Of a stretch of DNA of 64,000 bases, positions 35,231 to 43,568 are shown piece by piece. The notes beneath the pieces are model-generated. The model saw only the letters and a program-made list of their open reading frames with translations, was not told the origin of the DNA and made no database searches. The DNA is from Acidobacteriota bacterium (GTDB lineage: Bacteria; Acidobacteriota; Terriglobia; Acidiferrales; UBA7541). The stretch is taken from assembly GCA_013289715.1 (NCBI GenBank), contig JABCZJ010000010.1:124001-188000 (forward strand), given 5' to 3'. The position numbers were made by a program, and so were the translations under genes. Position 1 is the stretch's first letter, and the number at the start of each line of letters is the position of its first letter.

Positions 35231-36220
35231 TCATGAACGAATGCCGATCGCGGCCATCATCCGGCCGGTGCTGTGTTCGCGGCGGTAGCTGAAGAAAAGA
35301 TCGCCGCGACACGCGGTGCAGAAGCCAGATGAAAGAATATCTTTGCGTGCGACGCCCGCGCCGGCCAAAATAGCACGATTCGCCGCAATCAGATCGAGAT
35401 GAGCGCAAGGAGCGGGCGGCGCGTGTCCGGGCGGGCGCATGGTTAGCCAGGGGAGCCAGTTGGGATCGTCATCGCTATTTTCGAGCGCATCGATTGGGCC
35501 CGTTAACCAATCGGGGGCGTTGGGAAACTTTGCGCTGAATTCCTTCACGACATCGTGGCCAACTTCGTAGCAGCAACCGCCTATACCCGGGCCCAGCGCG
35601 GCGACCACATCCTGTGCGCGGGTGCCAAATTCCATTTGCATGCGGCCCAGCGTTTTTTCGGCAACGCGCTGTGCGGTGCCGCGCCAGCCCGAATGAATCG
35701 CCGCAATCGCGCGGTGCTTGGTATCGGCGAGCAGGATGGGAATGCAATCGGCGCTCTGGATGGTCAGCAGGACGCCGGGCTCGCGAGTGATCAGAGCGTC
35801 GCCTTGCAGGGCTTGTTCGCCCTGCGGCAGATCTGCCGCGCTAACCAAGTGCACGATATCGGAATGGATTTGGCGCAATGCAACGACGCGCATTTTGCTC
35901 GCGCCGAGCGCTGCAAAGAACTCCCCGCGATTTTGCAGTACGTGGCCGCGCGAATCCCAGTCCGTGAATCCGAGGTTCAGGACTTTTTCCGCCGCAGGTT
36001 GTTGCTTCGCGTCTGACGCGCTGTGATTCGCTGCCCGTTCGCTGACGCCGCCGGGCCGTGTGCTGAAACCATGGGTGAGCCAAGTGCTGCGGGCGAGCGA
36101 CGGCGATTCAAGGATCTGCAAGCCACCGCTGCGGCGCAACTTCCACGGGGCGGGGCGATCTAGAGTCTTCGCCCTGGCTTTCCGCGGCGGCACTTTTTTC
36201 TTGGCAAGACGAGTGGGCAT
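35231..36220 (-). CDS. YfiH/LACC1-family purine nucleoside phosphorylase (polyphenol oxidase family)
   Basis: A 329-aa cytoplasmic protein. ATG 36220 gives MPTRLAKKKV; the open frame goes further upstream through the divergent acpS region and is not used. The zinc-binding and catalytic blocks are VALRQIHSDIVHLV, TIQSADCIPILLAD, AIHSGWRGTAQRVAEKT and GPGIGGCCYEVG, with SSGFCTACRGDLFFSYRREH near the end. Family members, once called laccases, act on purine nucleosides (phosphorolysis and deamination). An N-terminal basic tail of about 25 residues and an Ala/Asp/Gln-rich insert near residue 65-75 are extra. It shares a divergent promoter region with acpS, where TATAAT-like boxes occur on both strands (36261-36276). 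Confidence 0.88.
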   Translation of the reverse strand: MPTRLAKKKVPPRKARAKTLDRPAPWKLRRSGGLQILESPSLARSTWLTHGFSTRPGGVSERAANHSASDAKQQPAAEKVLNLGFTDWDSRGHVLQNRGEFFAALGASKMRVVALRQIHSDIVHLVSAADLPQGEQALQGDALITREPGVLLTIQSADCIPILLADTKHRAIAAIHSGWRGTAQRVAEKTLGRMQMEFGTRAQDVVAALGPGIGGCCYEVGHDVVKEFSAKFPNAPDWLTGPIDALENSDDDPNWLPWLTMRPPGHAPPAPCAHLDLIAANRAILAGAGVARKDILSSGFCTACRGDLFFSYRREHSTGRMMAAIGIRS

Positions 36221-36330
36221 ATTCGAATGTTCGAGGCTTACGCCAAATCGCGGCGCGCAATCATTATAGGTATAATCCCGCTGCGGCGCAGAATTTGCAT
36301 TGCTGGCGACCATGGGGAAGCGAGGCGCAT

Positions 36331-36708
36331 GTGATCGTGGGCCTGGGGTTGGACATCGCGGAGATTGACCGAATCGAAGCGGCGCTGACGCGGCACGGCG
36401 CGCCGATTCTGGAGCGGCTGTACACGCCGTCTGAGGTTGCATACTGCGAGAGTTTCCGCGGCAAATTCGAGCGCTACGCGGGACGATTCGCCGCCAAAGA
36501 AGCGGCGATGAAAGCGCTGGGAACGGGCTGGCGGTTCGGCGTGCGCTGGCGGGATATCGAAGTGATGCGCGAGCCGACCGGCAAACCTTCGCTACGGCTG
36601 CATGGGGTGGCGGGCGAATGCGCCGCGCGGCTGGGTGTGAAAAACATTTCACTTACGATTACGCACAGCGGAAATCTCGCGCTGGCCGAAGTTATCTTCG
36701 AGAACTGA
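36331..36708 (+). CDS. acpS: Holo-[acyl-carrier-protein] synthase
   Basis: A 125-aa enzyme that moves phosphopantetheine from CoA to acyl carrier protein. GTG 36331 is preceded by GAGG and gives the conserved start VIVGLGLDIAEIDRIE, with the metal-binding Asp8. The second signature, ERYAGRFAAKEAAMKALGTG, contains the catalytic Glu. The end, ISLTITHSGNLALAEVIFEN, matches the trimer-forming C-terminus. Its last 17 bases overlap the end of the converging mtaB gene. Confidence 0.95.
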   Translation: MIVGLGLDIAEIDRIEAALTRHGAPILERLYTPSEVAYCESFRGKFERYAGRFAAKEAAMKALGTGWRFGVRWRDIEVMREPTGKPSLRLHGVAGECAARLGVKNISLTITHSGNLALAEVIFEN

Positions 36709-38122
36709 GCGCTTCCTCGCGTGCGGCCGCTTCTTGCGCGGAGTTGATGCGCGCTTCGCACCATTGGTTCGCGGGCCGAGGGCCTTCCACGCGTACCTTC
36801 AAGTAATTTCCCGTCAACGCTTCGGTCCAGGTAGCGCCGCCGCGAGCCAGGGTGAGTGCGCGCAGCGTTCGTCCTGTTTGCAGCTCGCGGAAGGCTGCGG
36901 CCTTCTGCTGGCCGAGAGTGCGTAAGGCGCGTGCGCGGTCGCGAGTGACAGCGAGCGAAACCGGCGCACCGAGATCGGCCGCTCTCGTGCCGGGACGCGC
37001 GGAAAACGAAAATACGTGCAGATAGGTGAATGGCAGGCGCGCGATGAAAGCGAAAGTGGCGGCGAAGTCTTCATCGGTTTCGCCGGGGAAACCGGCGATT
37101 ACGTCCGCGCCGATCGCGGCGTCCGGCAGCGCGCTGCGAATCAGCTGAATGCGTTCTGCGTAGTGCGCCGCGCGATACCAACGATGCATCGCGCGGAGAA
37201 TGCGATCTGCTCCGGACTGCAGCGGAACGTGAAAATGCGGAGCGATGCGCGGCGAGGCTGTCGCGAGCGCAACGAAATCTTCGGTAATGTCCTGCGGCTC
37301 GATGGAGCTGAAGCGCAGCTGCTCGAGCGCGGTCTGATTCAGAATACACCGGACCAAATCGGCCAATTCCACACGCGGCGCCAGATCACGCCCGTACGAA
37401 CCGAGATTGATTCCGCTAAGCACGATCTCCTTCGCGCCCGCTGCAACGAGCTTCTGAATTTCTCCCAGTACTTCGATCGGCGGCAGGCTGCGGCTGCGTC
37501 CGCGAACGAATGGGATGACGCAATAGGAGCAGCGATTGTTGCAACCGTCTTGAATTTTCAGGATAGGCCTGGTGCGATCAGCGGGGATGCCTTCCCGGGG
37601 GTTAACCTGCAGGGTGGTTTGCGCAAAGATGTCGCCGGTGAGGATTTTGGCTGGGCCACGCGCGAGCGACATCGGTTCGGTATCGAGGGCGGCGAGAGGA
37701 ACGAAATCTCGCGCCGGCGTGCGATCCAAGATTTCGCCGGGGGAATCAGCGACAGAGCCGTCGGCGTGGCCTGGGCCCGGTGCAAACATTTCTCGCAGCA
37801 GACGGGGAATCTCGGTCTGATGGGAATTTCCGACGACCCAGGAAACGCCGGGAAGCTGCGCGAGGTCTTCCGGCGCGCGCTGCGCATAACAGCCAGTAAC
37901 CAGGATGCGCGCGGCGGGATGCGCGCGATGAATCTTGCGCACTGCATCGCGCGCTTGCGAATCCGCGGCGGAGGTTACCGTGCAGGTGTTGAGCACCACC
38001 ACGTCGGCGGAGTCGTGCTGATCGCGCATGGTCCATCCGGCGGAGCGCAAGGCACGGCGCATCGCCGCAGCGTCCGCTTCGGTGGCCCGACAGCCAAAAT
38101 TTTCAAGCGAAAACGTAGCCAT
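36692..38122 (-). CDS. mtaB: MtaB-type tRNA threonylcarbamoyladenosine methylthiotransferase
   Basis: A 476-aa radical-SAM enzyme that adds a methylthio group to t6A37 of tRNA. ATG 38122 begins MATFSLENFGC, the normal family N-terminus. The first cluster is held by Cys11, Cys47 (LNTCTVTS) and Cys78 (VTGCYAQRA); the SAM cluster is Cys194, 198 and 201 (GCNNRCSYC). EIVLSGINLGSYG and HVPLQSGADRILRAMHRWY are family blocks, and a TRAM-like end follows. The gap between the two cluster domains (about residues 110-190) is longer than usual. The 3' end overlaps the converging acpS gene by 17 bases, so the transcripts are complementary there. Confidence 0.92.
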   Translation of the reverse strand: MATFSLENFGCRATEADAAAMRRALRSAGWTMRDQHDSADVVVLNTCTVTSAADSQARDAVRKIHRAHPAARILVTGCYAQRAPEDLAQLPGVSWVVGNSHQTEIPRLLREMFAPGPGHADGSVADSPGEILDRTPARDFVPLAALDTEPMSLARGPAKILTGDIFAQTTLQVNPREGIPADRTRPILKIQDGCNNRCSYCVIPFVRGRSRSLPPIEVLGEIQKLVAAGAKEIVLSGINLGSYGRDLAPRVELADLVRCILNQTALEQLRFSSIEPQDITEDFVALATASPRIAPHFHVPLQSGADRILRAMHRWYRAAHYAERIQLIRSALPDAAIGADVIAGFPGETDEDFAATFAFIARLPFTYLHVFSFSARPGTRAADLGAPVSLAVTRDRARALRTLGQQKAAAFRELQTGRTLRALTLARGGATWTEALTGNYLKVRVEGPRPANQWCEARINSAQEAAAREEALSSRR

Positions 38123-38231
38123 GATTTGCACGCAGACTCCACAGAGGGAGGATGCAGGAGAAAGATTATAGCAGTGTAACGAAGCGGGAGTCACAACCAG
38201 CAGAGCGACGACGGTAATTCGAACTGCGGAA

Positions 38232-38912
38232 CTAAACGCCCGCTCCGCGGCGTTGGTAGCACAGCAGGATCAGGTCTGCGCGGCGGCGAACGCCGAATTT
38301 GGCCAGCAGGTTTGAAACGTGGAACTTCACCGTGCGTTCGGAGATGTGCAGGCGGTCGGCGACTTCTTTATTGGCCAGATTTTCGAGCAGGCCGGCAAGG
38401 ACTTCCTGCTCGCGGCGGCTCAATTCGGCCGGGGAATCGCCGCGCAGCCGGCGCCCCTGGGTCGTGCTCAAAATCGAATCCACGAAGCGTGAGAGGACTT
38501 CGCGCGGCACCCAGAAACCACCGGAAGCGACCAGCGGCAGCGCGCGCGGAAGCTGCTCGCGCGCTTCCTTGTAATTCAGAATGCCTTTCACGCCCTGGCG
38601 AAGCAGCGTATAGCTGTCGGCTTCCTTCAGATTGTCGCCCACAACCAGCAGGCGAGCGGCCGCATTGTGATCCAGAATATTGCCCAGCAATGCGCCGGTA
38701 GCTTGCCGCGCCGCGTGCGCGTCGATCACGTAGACCGAAGCGCGCGGTACTTCCAGATTGCGCAGGTCCGGAGCGAGCATGGAATCGAGTTGGCGGATCA
38801 CCAGCTGGAAATGGGAGTCCTCGAGCAAACGGCGAAATTCCTCCAGCACCATTGGGTGGGGGGAAAGAATGCAGACTTTTAGTAGTTTGGAGTTTGCGGT
38901 CGCCTTAACCAT
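38232..38912 (-). CDS. LuxR/NarL-type transcriptional regulator with a degenerate receiver
   Basis: A 226-aa DNA-binding protein. The C-terminal 65 residues are a GerE/LuxR helix-turn-helix (LSRREQEVLAGLLENLANKE followed by VADRLHISERTVKFHVSNLL). The N-terminal half has receiver-like order and an Asp at the phosphorylation position (Asp64 in VYVIDAHAA), but the paired acidic residues near residue 16-18 are replaced by SPH (ILSPHPMVLEE). It may therefore respond to something other than phosphorylation, or be constitutively poised. The gene stands alone between mtaB and a sigma-54 activator, with no kinase next to it. Confidence 0.85.
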   Translation of the reverse strand: MVKATANSKLLKVCILSPHPMVLEEFRRLLEDSHFQLVIRQLDSMLAPDLRNLEVPRASVYVIDAHAARQATGALLGNILDHNAAARLLVVGDNLKEADSYTLLRQGVKGILNYKEAREQLPRALPLVASGGFWVPREVLSRFVDSILSTTQGRRLRGDSPAELSRREQEVLAGLLENLANKEVADRLHISERTVKFHVSNLLAKFGVRRRADLILLCYQRRGAGV

Positions 38913-39117
38913 CGTAGCTAAGGCTAGCGGAATTGGCGCGCAGGGGCAAGAAAGATGGAGGAGCGGATTTCATACCAGACACGGGTGCGTATGGCCTGAA
39001 TTTCCAGGCGCGCCAGGCGGAGGTTGTCTGCCGACGCCTCTGGAATCCGGCAAGCCCAGCCACACGAGGCGCTTTCGGAGGCCTGGATTCAGCAGTCAGG
39101 ACCGAAGGCGAGCCGCT

Positions 39118-40191
39118 CTAGGAGGATTCGGAGAGTTCGCCGTCGGACGGATCCATCCTGCGGGCGGGCCGCTTGGCAGGGAGGCCCGCCTGGCGGACCT
39201 TGTAAAGCAGCGCACGGTAACTGATTTTCAGGACTTCGGCGGTTCTGCGCCGGTTCCAGTGATTGGCTTGCAAGACTTTCAAGATGACGTCGTGTTCCAT
39301 GCGGCGCGTGACTTGCTGCGCGATGTGCTTGAGCGGAATGTTTCCTTCTTCATTCATCTCGTAGGAAATATGCAGCGGTTTCTTTTCGGCGGACGGATCG
39401 CGGTCGGAATGGAAGGCTTCTTCCGAGCCGAGGATCACGTAGCGCGCCATGCAATTTTCGAGCTCGCGGATATTCCCAGGCCATTCGCGCTGCTGTAGCA
39501 ACTGCAACGCTTCGCGCGAGACTGGCGCGGCTTCGCGCTGGAAACGGCGGTTGAAGAGTTGCCGGAGATAATCGACGAGGTAGGGAATGTCGTCGCGCCG
39601 GTTGCGCAGGGAAGGCAACGTGATGGTGATCACGTTGATACGGTAAAAAAGATCGGCGCGAAAGCCCCCACGGGCAATTTCCTGATGCAACAGGCGGTTG
39701 GTGGCGCAGATGACACGAGCGTCCATGCGCCTTTCTTCGTGGTCGCCGATACGGGTGAAATGGCCATCCTGCAGGATGTGCAGCAGCTTCGCCTGCAGGC
39801 TCGCATCGATCTCGGCAATTTCGTCGAGGAAGAGCGTTCCGCCTTGCGCCAGTTCCATGCGGCCGGGCTTGGCGGCGTGCGCGCCGGTGAACGCACCTTT
39901 CTGAAATCCGAAGAGTTCGCTTTCGATCAGGGTGGCCGGAATCGCCGGACAATTCACTTTGACAAACGGACCCTGATTCCAAGGGGAGCGCTCGTGGATA
40001 AAGCGCGCCAGAACTTCCTTTCCGGTGCCACTTTCACCCAGAACGAGTATGGGAACGTTGAGCCCGGCGGCGCGTTCGACACGTTGCCGGACAGCTTGCA
40101 TGGCCTCGGACGGACCAAAATAGATGTGTGCAGGGGGTAATTCGCCATTCTGGGTAAGCGGTACAAGCTTTGCTTCAGCGGCGGATGCCAT
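39118..40191 (-). CDS. Sigma-54-dependent transcriptional activator without receiver domain
   Basis: A 357-aa AAA+ activator. ATG 40191 starts MASAAEAKL. About 25 residues precede the central domain, so there is no sensory receiver. Walker A GESGTGKE is at 52-59, the sigma-54 contact motif GAFTGA at 99-104, and Walker B TLFLDEIAEID follows, with the arginine region NRRDDIPYLVDYL. A Fis-type helix-turn-helix ends the protein (LKVLQANHWNRRRTAEVLKI). It should open sigma-54 RNA polymerase complexes at its targets. Its tail closely resembles that of the activator at 42.0-43.5 kb (KISYRALLYKVRQ versus GISYKALLYKMRQ). A sigma-54-like promoter lies upstream. Confidence 0.92.
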   Translation of the reverse strand: MASAAEAKLVPLTQNGELPPAHIYFGPSEAMQAVRQRVERAAGLNVPILVLGESGTGKEVLARFIHERSPWNQGPFVKVNCPAIPATLIESELFGFQKGAFTGAHAAKPGRMELAQGGTLFLDEIAEIDASLQAKLLHILQDGHFTRIGDHEERRMDARVICATNRLLHQEIARGGFRADLFYRINVITITLPSLRNRRDDIPYLVDYLRQLFNRRFQREAAPVSREALQLLQQREWPGNIRELENCMARYVILGSEEAFHSDRDPSAEKKPLHISYEMNEEGNIPLKHIAQQVTRRMEHDVILKVLQANHWNRRRTAEVLKISYRALLYKVRQAGLPAKRPARRMDPSDGELSESS

Positions 40192-40242
40192 TAGTGTCCA
40201 GTGAGCTTGAGTAGGGCTTATGCCGCGCCCCCGAGAAGAATA

Positions 40243-40260
40243 TTGCACACCGACCGCCAA
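40243..40260 (-). promoter_or_regulatory. Possible sigma-54 (-24/-12) promoter of the activator gene
   Basis: On the minus strand this reads TTGGCGGTCGGTGTGCAA, with GG and GC separated by the required 10 bases. The TTGGC and TGCA parts match the consensus, while the CACG extension does not. The predicted start of transcription is about 40 bases before ATG 40191, suggesting self-activation. Confidence 0.4.
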
Positions 40261-40555
40261 ACTTGTGAAAAGCGTTGGTACGCCAAGTTCATGGGCGGCA
40301 GCGCACGGGTTTCTGTAATTGACTGTTTCTTAGAGAGATAGGTCAATCCGCAGTTTTGCGCGTTTTAGTACTAAACGGCTGAGCGAGGGCGAAAAGCGGT
40401 ACTATCGTCAGAAAATGCTAGGCACTTTCGGGAAGTGGTCTTCCTCGCCGGTATGACCCCTGCTGCGGGCGGATTCGCGGAATGGCGCCGCGCGGAACCG
40501 AATTGGGAAGCGAGTCCTGCCCTAAAAGAGGGAGACCGACCCAGACTCTTAGGAC
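40261..40555 (+). other. Intergenic region, no gene seen
   Basis: About 295 bases between two minus-strand genes. The long minus-strand frame reaching in from the CBS gene is a shadow of it. No terminator-like hairpin or promoter pair stood out. Confidence 0.45.
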
Positions 40556-40990
40556 TTATCGTTGCGGGAAGATCATGGCCTCCAGCATGTCCGCGCGGGC
40601 CTTTTGGTCCGAGGCAAACAGCTGCAGCAGGTCCGTCACGGAAATCATTCCGCGAAAGCCCTTCGCATGGTCCAGAACCACCAGATGATAGATGCCGTGT
40701 TGTTCCATCAGCCGCAAACAATCTTCGAGCGAGGTCTCGGGCGTGGTGCTGACCAGTTGCCGCGTCATGATTTCCGAAACGCGCATCCAGGCCGGGCACT
40801 TGTTTTCGGCAGCGACTTTGTCGGAAACATCGCTTTGCGATACGACGCCCAGGAGCACGCCGTGCTGGTCGCACACGCCGACGGCACGCACTTGCTTGTC
40901 GCGCAGATAGCGAGCGGCATCGTGCACGGTGGTGTCTTCAGCGATGGAATAAACATCGCGGCGGGAAGCGATCAAGTCCGCAACTTTCAT
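40556..40990 (-). CDS. Two-CBS-domain regulatory protein
   Basis: A 144-aa cytoplasmic protein made of a Bateman pair: MKVADLIASRRDVYSIAEDT with AVGVCDQHGVLLGVVSQSDV, then VSEIMTRQLVSTTPETSLED with HLVVLDHAKGFRGMISVTDL. CBS pairs bind adenosine nucleotides or SAM and report energy state to partner proteins. A strong ribosome site (GGAGG) is 5 bases upstream of ATG 40990. No partner domain is fused. Its neighbours are a sigma-54 activator and a PilZ protein, so a signalling role is likely but its target is unknown. Confidence 0.87.
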   Translation of the reverse strand: MKVADLIASRRDVYSIAEDTTVHDAARYLRDKQVRAVGVCDQHGVLLGVVSQSDVSDKVAAENKCPAWMRVSEIMTRQLVSTTPETSLEDCLRLMEQHGIYHLVVLDHAKGFRGMISVTDLLQLFASDQKARADMLEAMIFPQR

Positions 40991-41201
40991 GGAAACCTCC
41001 TAGCCGGGGGGACTGGAGCGGATGGTAGGGCGTTTCAAGTGAAGAAAGCAACCGAAATTAGACGAATGCGTGAGAAGGGAGTGAAATGTCCGTGTGCGCA
41101 GCGCAACGGTGCGCACCCGGACGGGCGATTTCGGCTCTGACAGAAAAGCCATAGCGAACAGAAGCAGACGGACAGCATGGCTCGCACCGCAGAGAACAAT
41201 T

Positions 41202-41540
41202 CTAAATCGGTGACGCCTCTCCGCGGATAATATCGTAGCGCTCAATTACGGCCGCTACTCCAATCGATTCACGCGCGTCCTCTTCCTGTTTGTCCACGCG
41301 AACGACACGTCCGTGCGCGCGAACGAAGACTTCGGTGCCGCGTGTAATTTCCGCCGGCAAAGTGAGCGTGAAATCAACTTCGGTGCCGGGAGCGAGATCT
41401 TTCTCCATCATAAAGTAAACGCCGCGCGTCGAGATATCGCGAGTCTGACCGTTGTGCGTACCCGGCTCTCGATTGATCGGCAGGCGAACGTTTACTGGCA
41501 AGGATAAATCATACCGGCGTGCCATGCGACGCTCCGTCAT
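41202..41540 (-). CDS. PilZ-domain c-di-GMP-binding protein
   Basis: A 112-aa single-domain protein. ATG 41540 gives MTERRMARRYDLSLPVNVRL, with the RxxxR part of the ligand site at residues 4-9 and the DxSxxG part (DISTRG) at 35-40. It should bind c-di-GMP and change shape to affect a partner. GGAGG lies 10 bases upstream. ATG 41540 overlaps by 4 bases (ATGA) the stop of a 62-codon frame starting at TTG 41725, which is probably noncoding but could be a leader. Two GGDEF proteins in the window could supply the ligand. Confidence 0.83.
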   Translation of the reverse strand: MTERRMARRYDLSLPVNVRLPINREPGTHNGQTRDISTRGVYFMMEKDLAPGTEVDFTLTLPAEITRGTEVFVRAHGRVVRVDKQEEDARESIGVAAVIERYDIIRGEASPI

Positions 41541-41943
41541 CCCCACTGATCCTCCATGCCAAGATTGAAGTGCAACACTTCCCCGCAACTTGAAGCAGCA
41601 ATCGCTCTTCCAAAGGTGGGCTCCACTGCAAAGAGCTGTGGCTCGCGCCCAACCAGGCCGCCTCCATCGCCTCTGGCTGCAACCGGGTCCAGGTGAGGAG
41701 GCAAACCCTTTGAAAACAGTGACAAGCGTTGTTAAGAGTTTCAGACCGGGAGGCTCAAAATCGATCCCCCCACGAGGGGCATCGCCCGTGCCCCGTTTCG
41801 GAGCGAATACTAGACCATGCCAAGGGCAGATGGGTAGTGCTATTTCGCTGAATGTGCTCTAGATATGCAACTCTTTGCAACAGTAGTAGGACTAGTACGT
41901 TTGCGTACGGTGTGTCAATTTCTGAGACTGCGAGCACAGAAAT
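41541..41943 (+). other. Leader/intergenic region of the PilZ gene
   Basis: About 400 bases between the PilZ gene and a hairpin. I looked for a GEMM-type c-di-GMP riboswitch because of the context; a GGCAAACC-like stretch (41700-41708) is present but the rest of that motif is not. No convincing gene is present. Confidence 0.4.
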
Positions 41944-41989
41944 ACGGCTGCCCGACCTCGCCAATTTCTAGCGCGGACCGGGCAGCCGT
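41944..41989 (-). terminator. Hairpin after the NtrC-type response regulator gene
   Basis: An exact 11-base inverted repeat (ACGGCTGCCCG at 41944-41954 and its complement at 41979-41989) with a 24-base loop, 31 bases beyond the response regulator stop. On the minus strand it is followed by TATTTCTGTG, a weak T-tract. Probably the operon terminator. Confidence 0.55.
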
Positions 41990-42020
41990 TTGTTGATTTC
42001 GTCAATTTGCATTGATGGAA

Positions 42021-43520
42021 CTACGATCCGCGAATCGCCGGAGCCGACTCTTTTGCTTCCAATTCTTTCGCCGTCGCTTCCTTTGCGGCTGCTTCGCGCG
42101 CAGCTTTCGCCGCCGCCGAACGCGCGCCACGTCCAGAATCGAGATTGAATTGCCGCATTTTGTACAGCAGCGCCTTGTAGCTGATGCCCAACATGCGCGC
42201 CGCGTCTTTGCGGCACCAATTCGTTTTCTCCAGTGCGTCAGCGATCGCTTCCATCTCGGCTTCGTCCTTCAATCCGCGAACCAGCGCCTTCAGCCCCTGT
42301 TCTTTCGGCGGAGGAGTTTCTTCGCGCGGAGCGGTGCGATGTTGCTGGCCGGTCATTTCCAGAAGCTCGCGGAAACTGCCTTCGTCGTCTTCCAAGATTA
42401 CGTAGCGCTTCACGAAATTCTCGAGTTCGCGCAAATTGCCTGGCCACGGGTAGCGCAGCGCCGCTTCGAGCAAATGCTTGGAAGGATCGGGCGCCGGTTT
42501 CGCATACTTCTCGCTGTACTTCGCCAGAAAATGGCGGAAGAGCAGAGGAATTTCGGTGGTGCGTTCGCGCAGCGGCGGAATGTGGATCGAAAGCACGTTC
42601 AAACGGTAGTAGAGGTCTTCGCGAAAACGGCCGGAGCGCATGGCGTCTTTGACGTCCACGTTGGTGGCCGCCAGAACTCGCACATCCACATTCACCACGG
42701 CGCGGGCGCCGAGGCGTGAGAACTGGCCATCTTGCAGTACGTGCAGAAGCTTCGCCTGGAGGTGCGGGCTCATTTCCGCGATTTCATCCAGGAAAATCGT
42801 GCCCTTATTGGCCAGTTCGAATTTGCCGGGCTTGGCGCGGACGGCTCCGGTGAAAGCGCCTTGCTCGTAGCCAAAGAGCTCGGATTCCAGCAACTCGCCA
42901 GGCAACGCCGCGCAGTTCACTTTGATGAACGGCTGCACGCGGCGCGTGGAACGGAGATGAATCATGCGCGCGATCACTTCCTTGCCGACTCCGCTTTCAC
43001 CGCTGATGAAAACGGGAACGTCCACCGGAGCGATCTGCAAAACCTGCTGGCGGATCTTCAGCATTTGCGGACTGGCGGCCAGGAAGGAGAGGTCTTCGGT
43101 CAGCGCTTCGCAATATTCGCGGAGCGATTTGTTCTCCGAGCGCAGTTCTTTTTTCTGGCGGCATTTCAAGAACGCGGCATCCAGTTCCGGCTTTTCGAAC
43201 GGCTTGGTCAGATAATCGAGCGCGCCGATGCGAATGGCTTCGACCACCGTGGTAACTTCGTTGGAGCAGGAGAGCATGATTACGTTGAGGGTGCGGTCGA
43301 TCTGCATCAGTTGACGCAGAGTCTCCAGACCATCCATTTCCGGCATCAGCACATCCAGAACAATGTAATCGGGACGCTCACCGGTGCCGATGCGCTCAAG
43401 CGCCTCTTTGCCGCTGGAAACGGCCTCGACGCCGTAGCCATCCACTTCGAGAAGTGTTTGAAGATATTTTCGAATACTGGGCTCGTCATCTACGACGAGA
43501 ATATTTTCTTTGTCAGCCAT
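42021..43520 (-). CDS. NtrC-family sigma-54 response regulator
   Basis: A 499-aa protein. The receiver domain is complete: Asp11/Asp12, phospho-acceptor Asp56 in YIVLDVLMPEMDG, Ser84 and Lys107. The AAA+ domain has Walker A GESGVGKE (174-181) and GAFTGA (221-226), so it contacts sigma-54. A Fis-type helix-turn-helix (DALEKTNWCRKDAARMLGIS) is followed by an unusual Ala/Lys/Glu-rich tail of about 35 residues. Phosphorylation by the kinase gene 48 bases upstream should trigger oligomerisation and transcription from sigma-54 promoters. TAGGAAAAAC precedes the start. No target operon is identifiable here. Confidence 0.94.
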   Translation of the reverse strand: MADKENILVVDDEPSIRKYLQTLLEVDGYGVEAVSSGKEALERIGTGERPDYIVLDVLMPEMDGLETLRQLMQIDRTLNVIMLSCSNEVTTVVEAIRIGALDYLTKPFEKPELDAAFLKCRQKKELRSENKSLREYCEALTEDLSFLAASPQMLKIRQQVLQIAPVDVPVFISGESGVGKEVIARMIHLRSTRRVQPFIKVNCAALPGELLESELFGYEQGAFTGAVRAKPGKFELANKGTIFLDEIAEMSPHLQAKLLHVLQDGQFSRLGARAVVNVDVRVLAATNVDVKDAMRSGRFREDLYYRLNVLSIHIPPLRERTTEIPLLFRHFLAKYSEKYAKPAPDPSKHLLEAALRYPWPGNLRELENFVKRYVILEDDEGSFRELLEMTGQQHRTAPREETPPPKEQGLKALVRGLKDEAEMEAIADALEKTNWCRKDAARMLGISYKALLYKMRQFNLDSGRGARSAAAKAAREAAAKEATAKELEAKESAPAIRGS

Positions 43521-43568
43521 CGTTTTTCCTAAGGAGCCGAAAAGTGCGGTTCCAGTTCATCTACTATC

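Noticed and set aside
41690..41780. GGCAAACC-like sequence suggesting a GEMM c-di-GMP riboswitch
   Set aside because: The second conserved stem and GCAAAGC part are missing, and it lies on the strand opposite to the PilZ gene.
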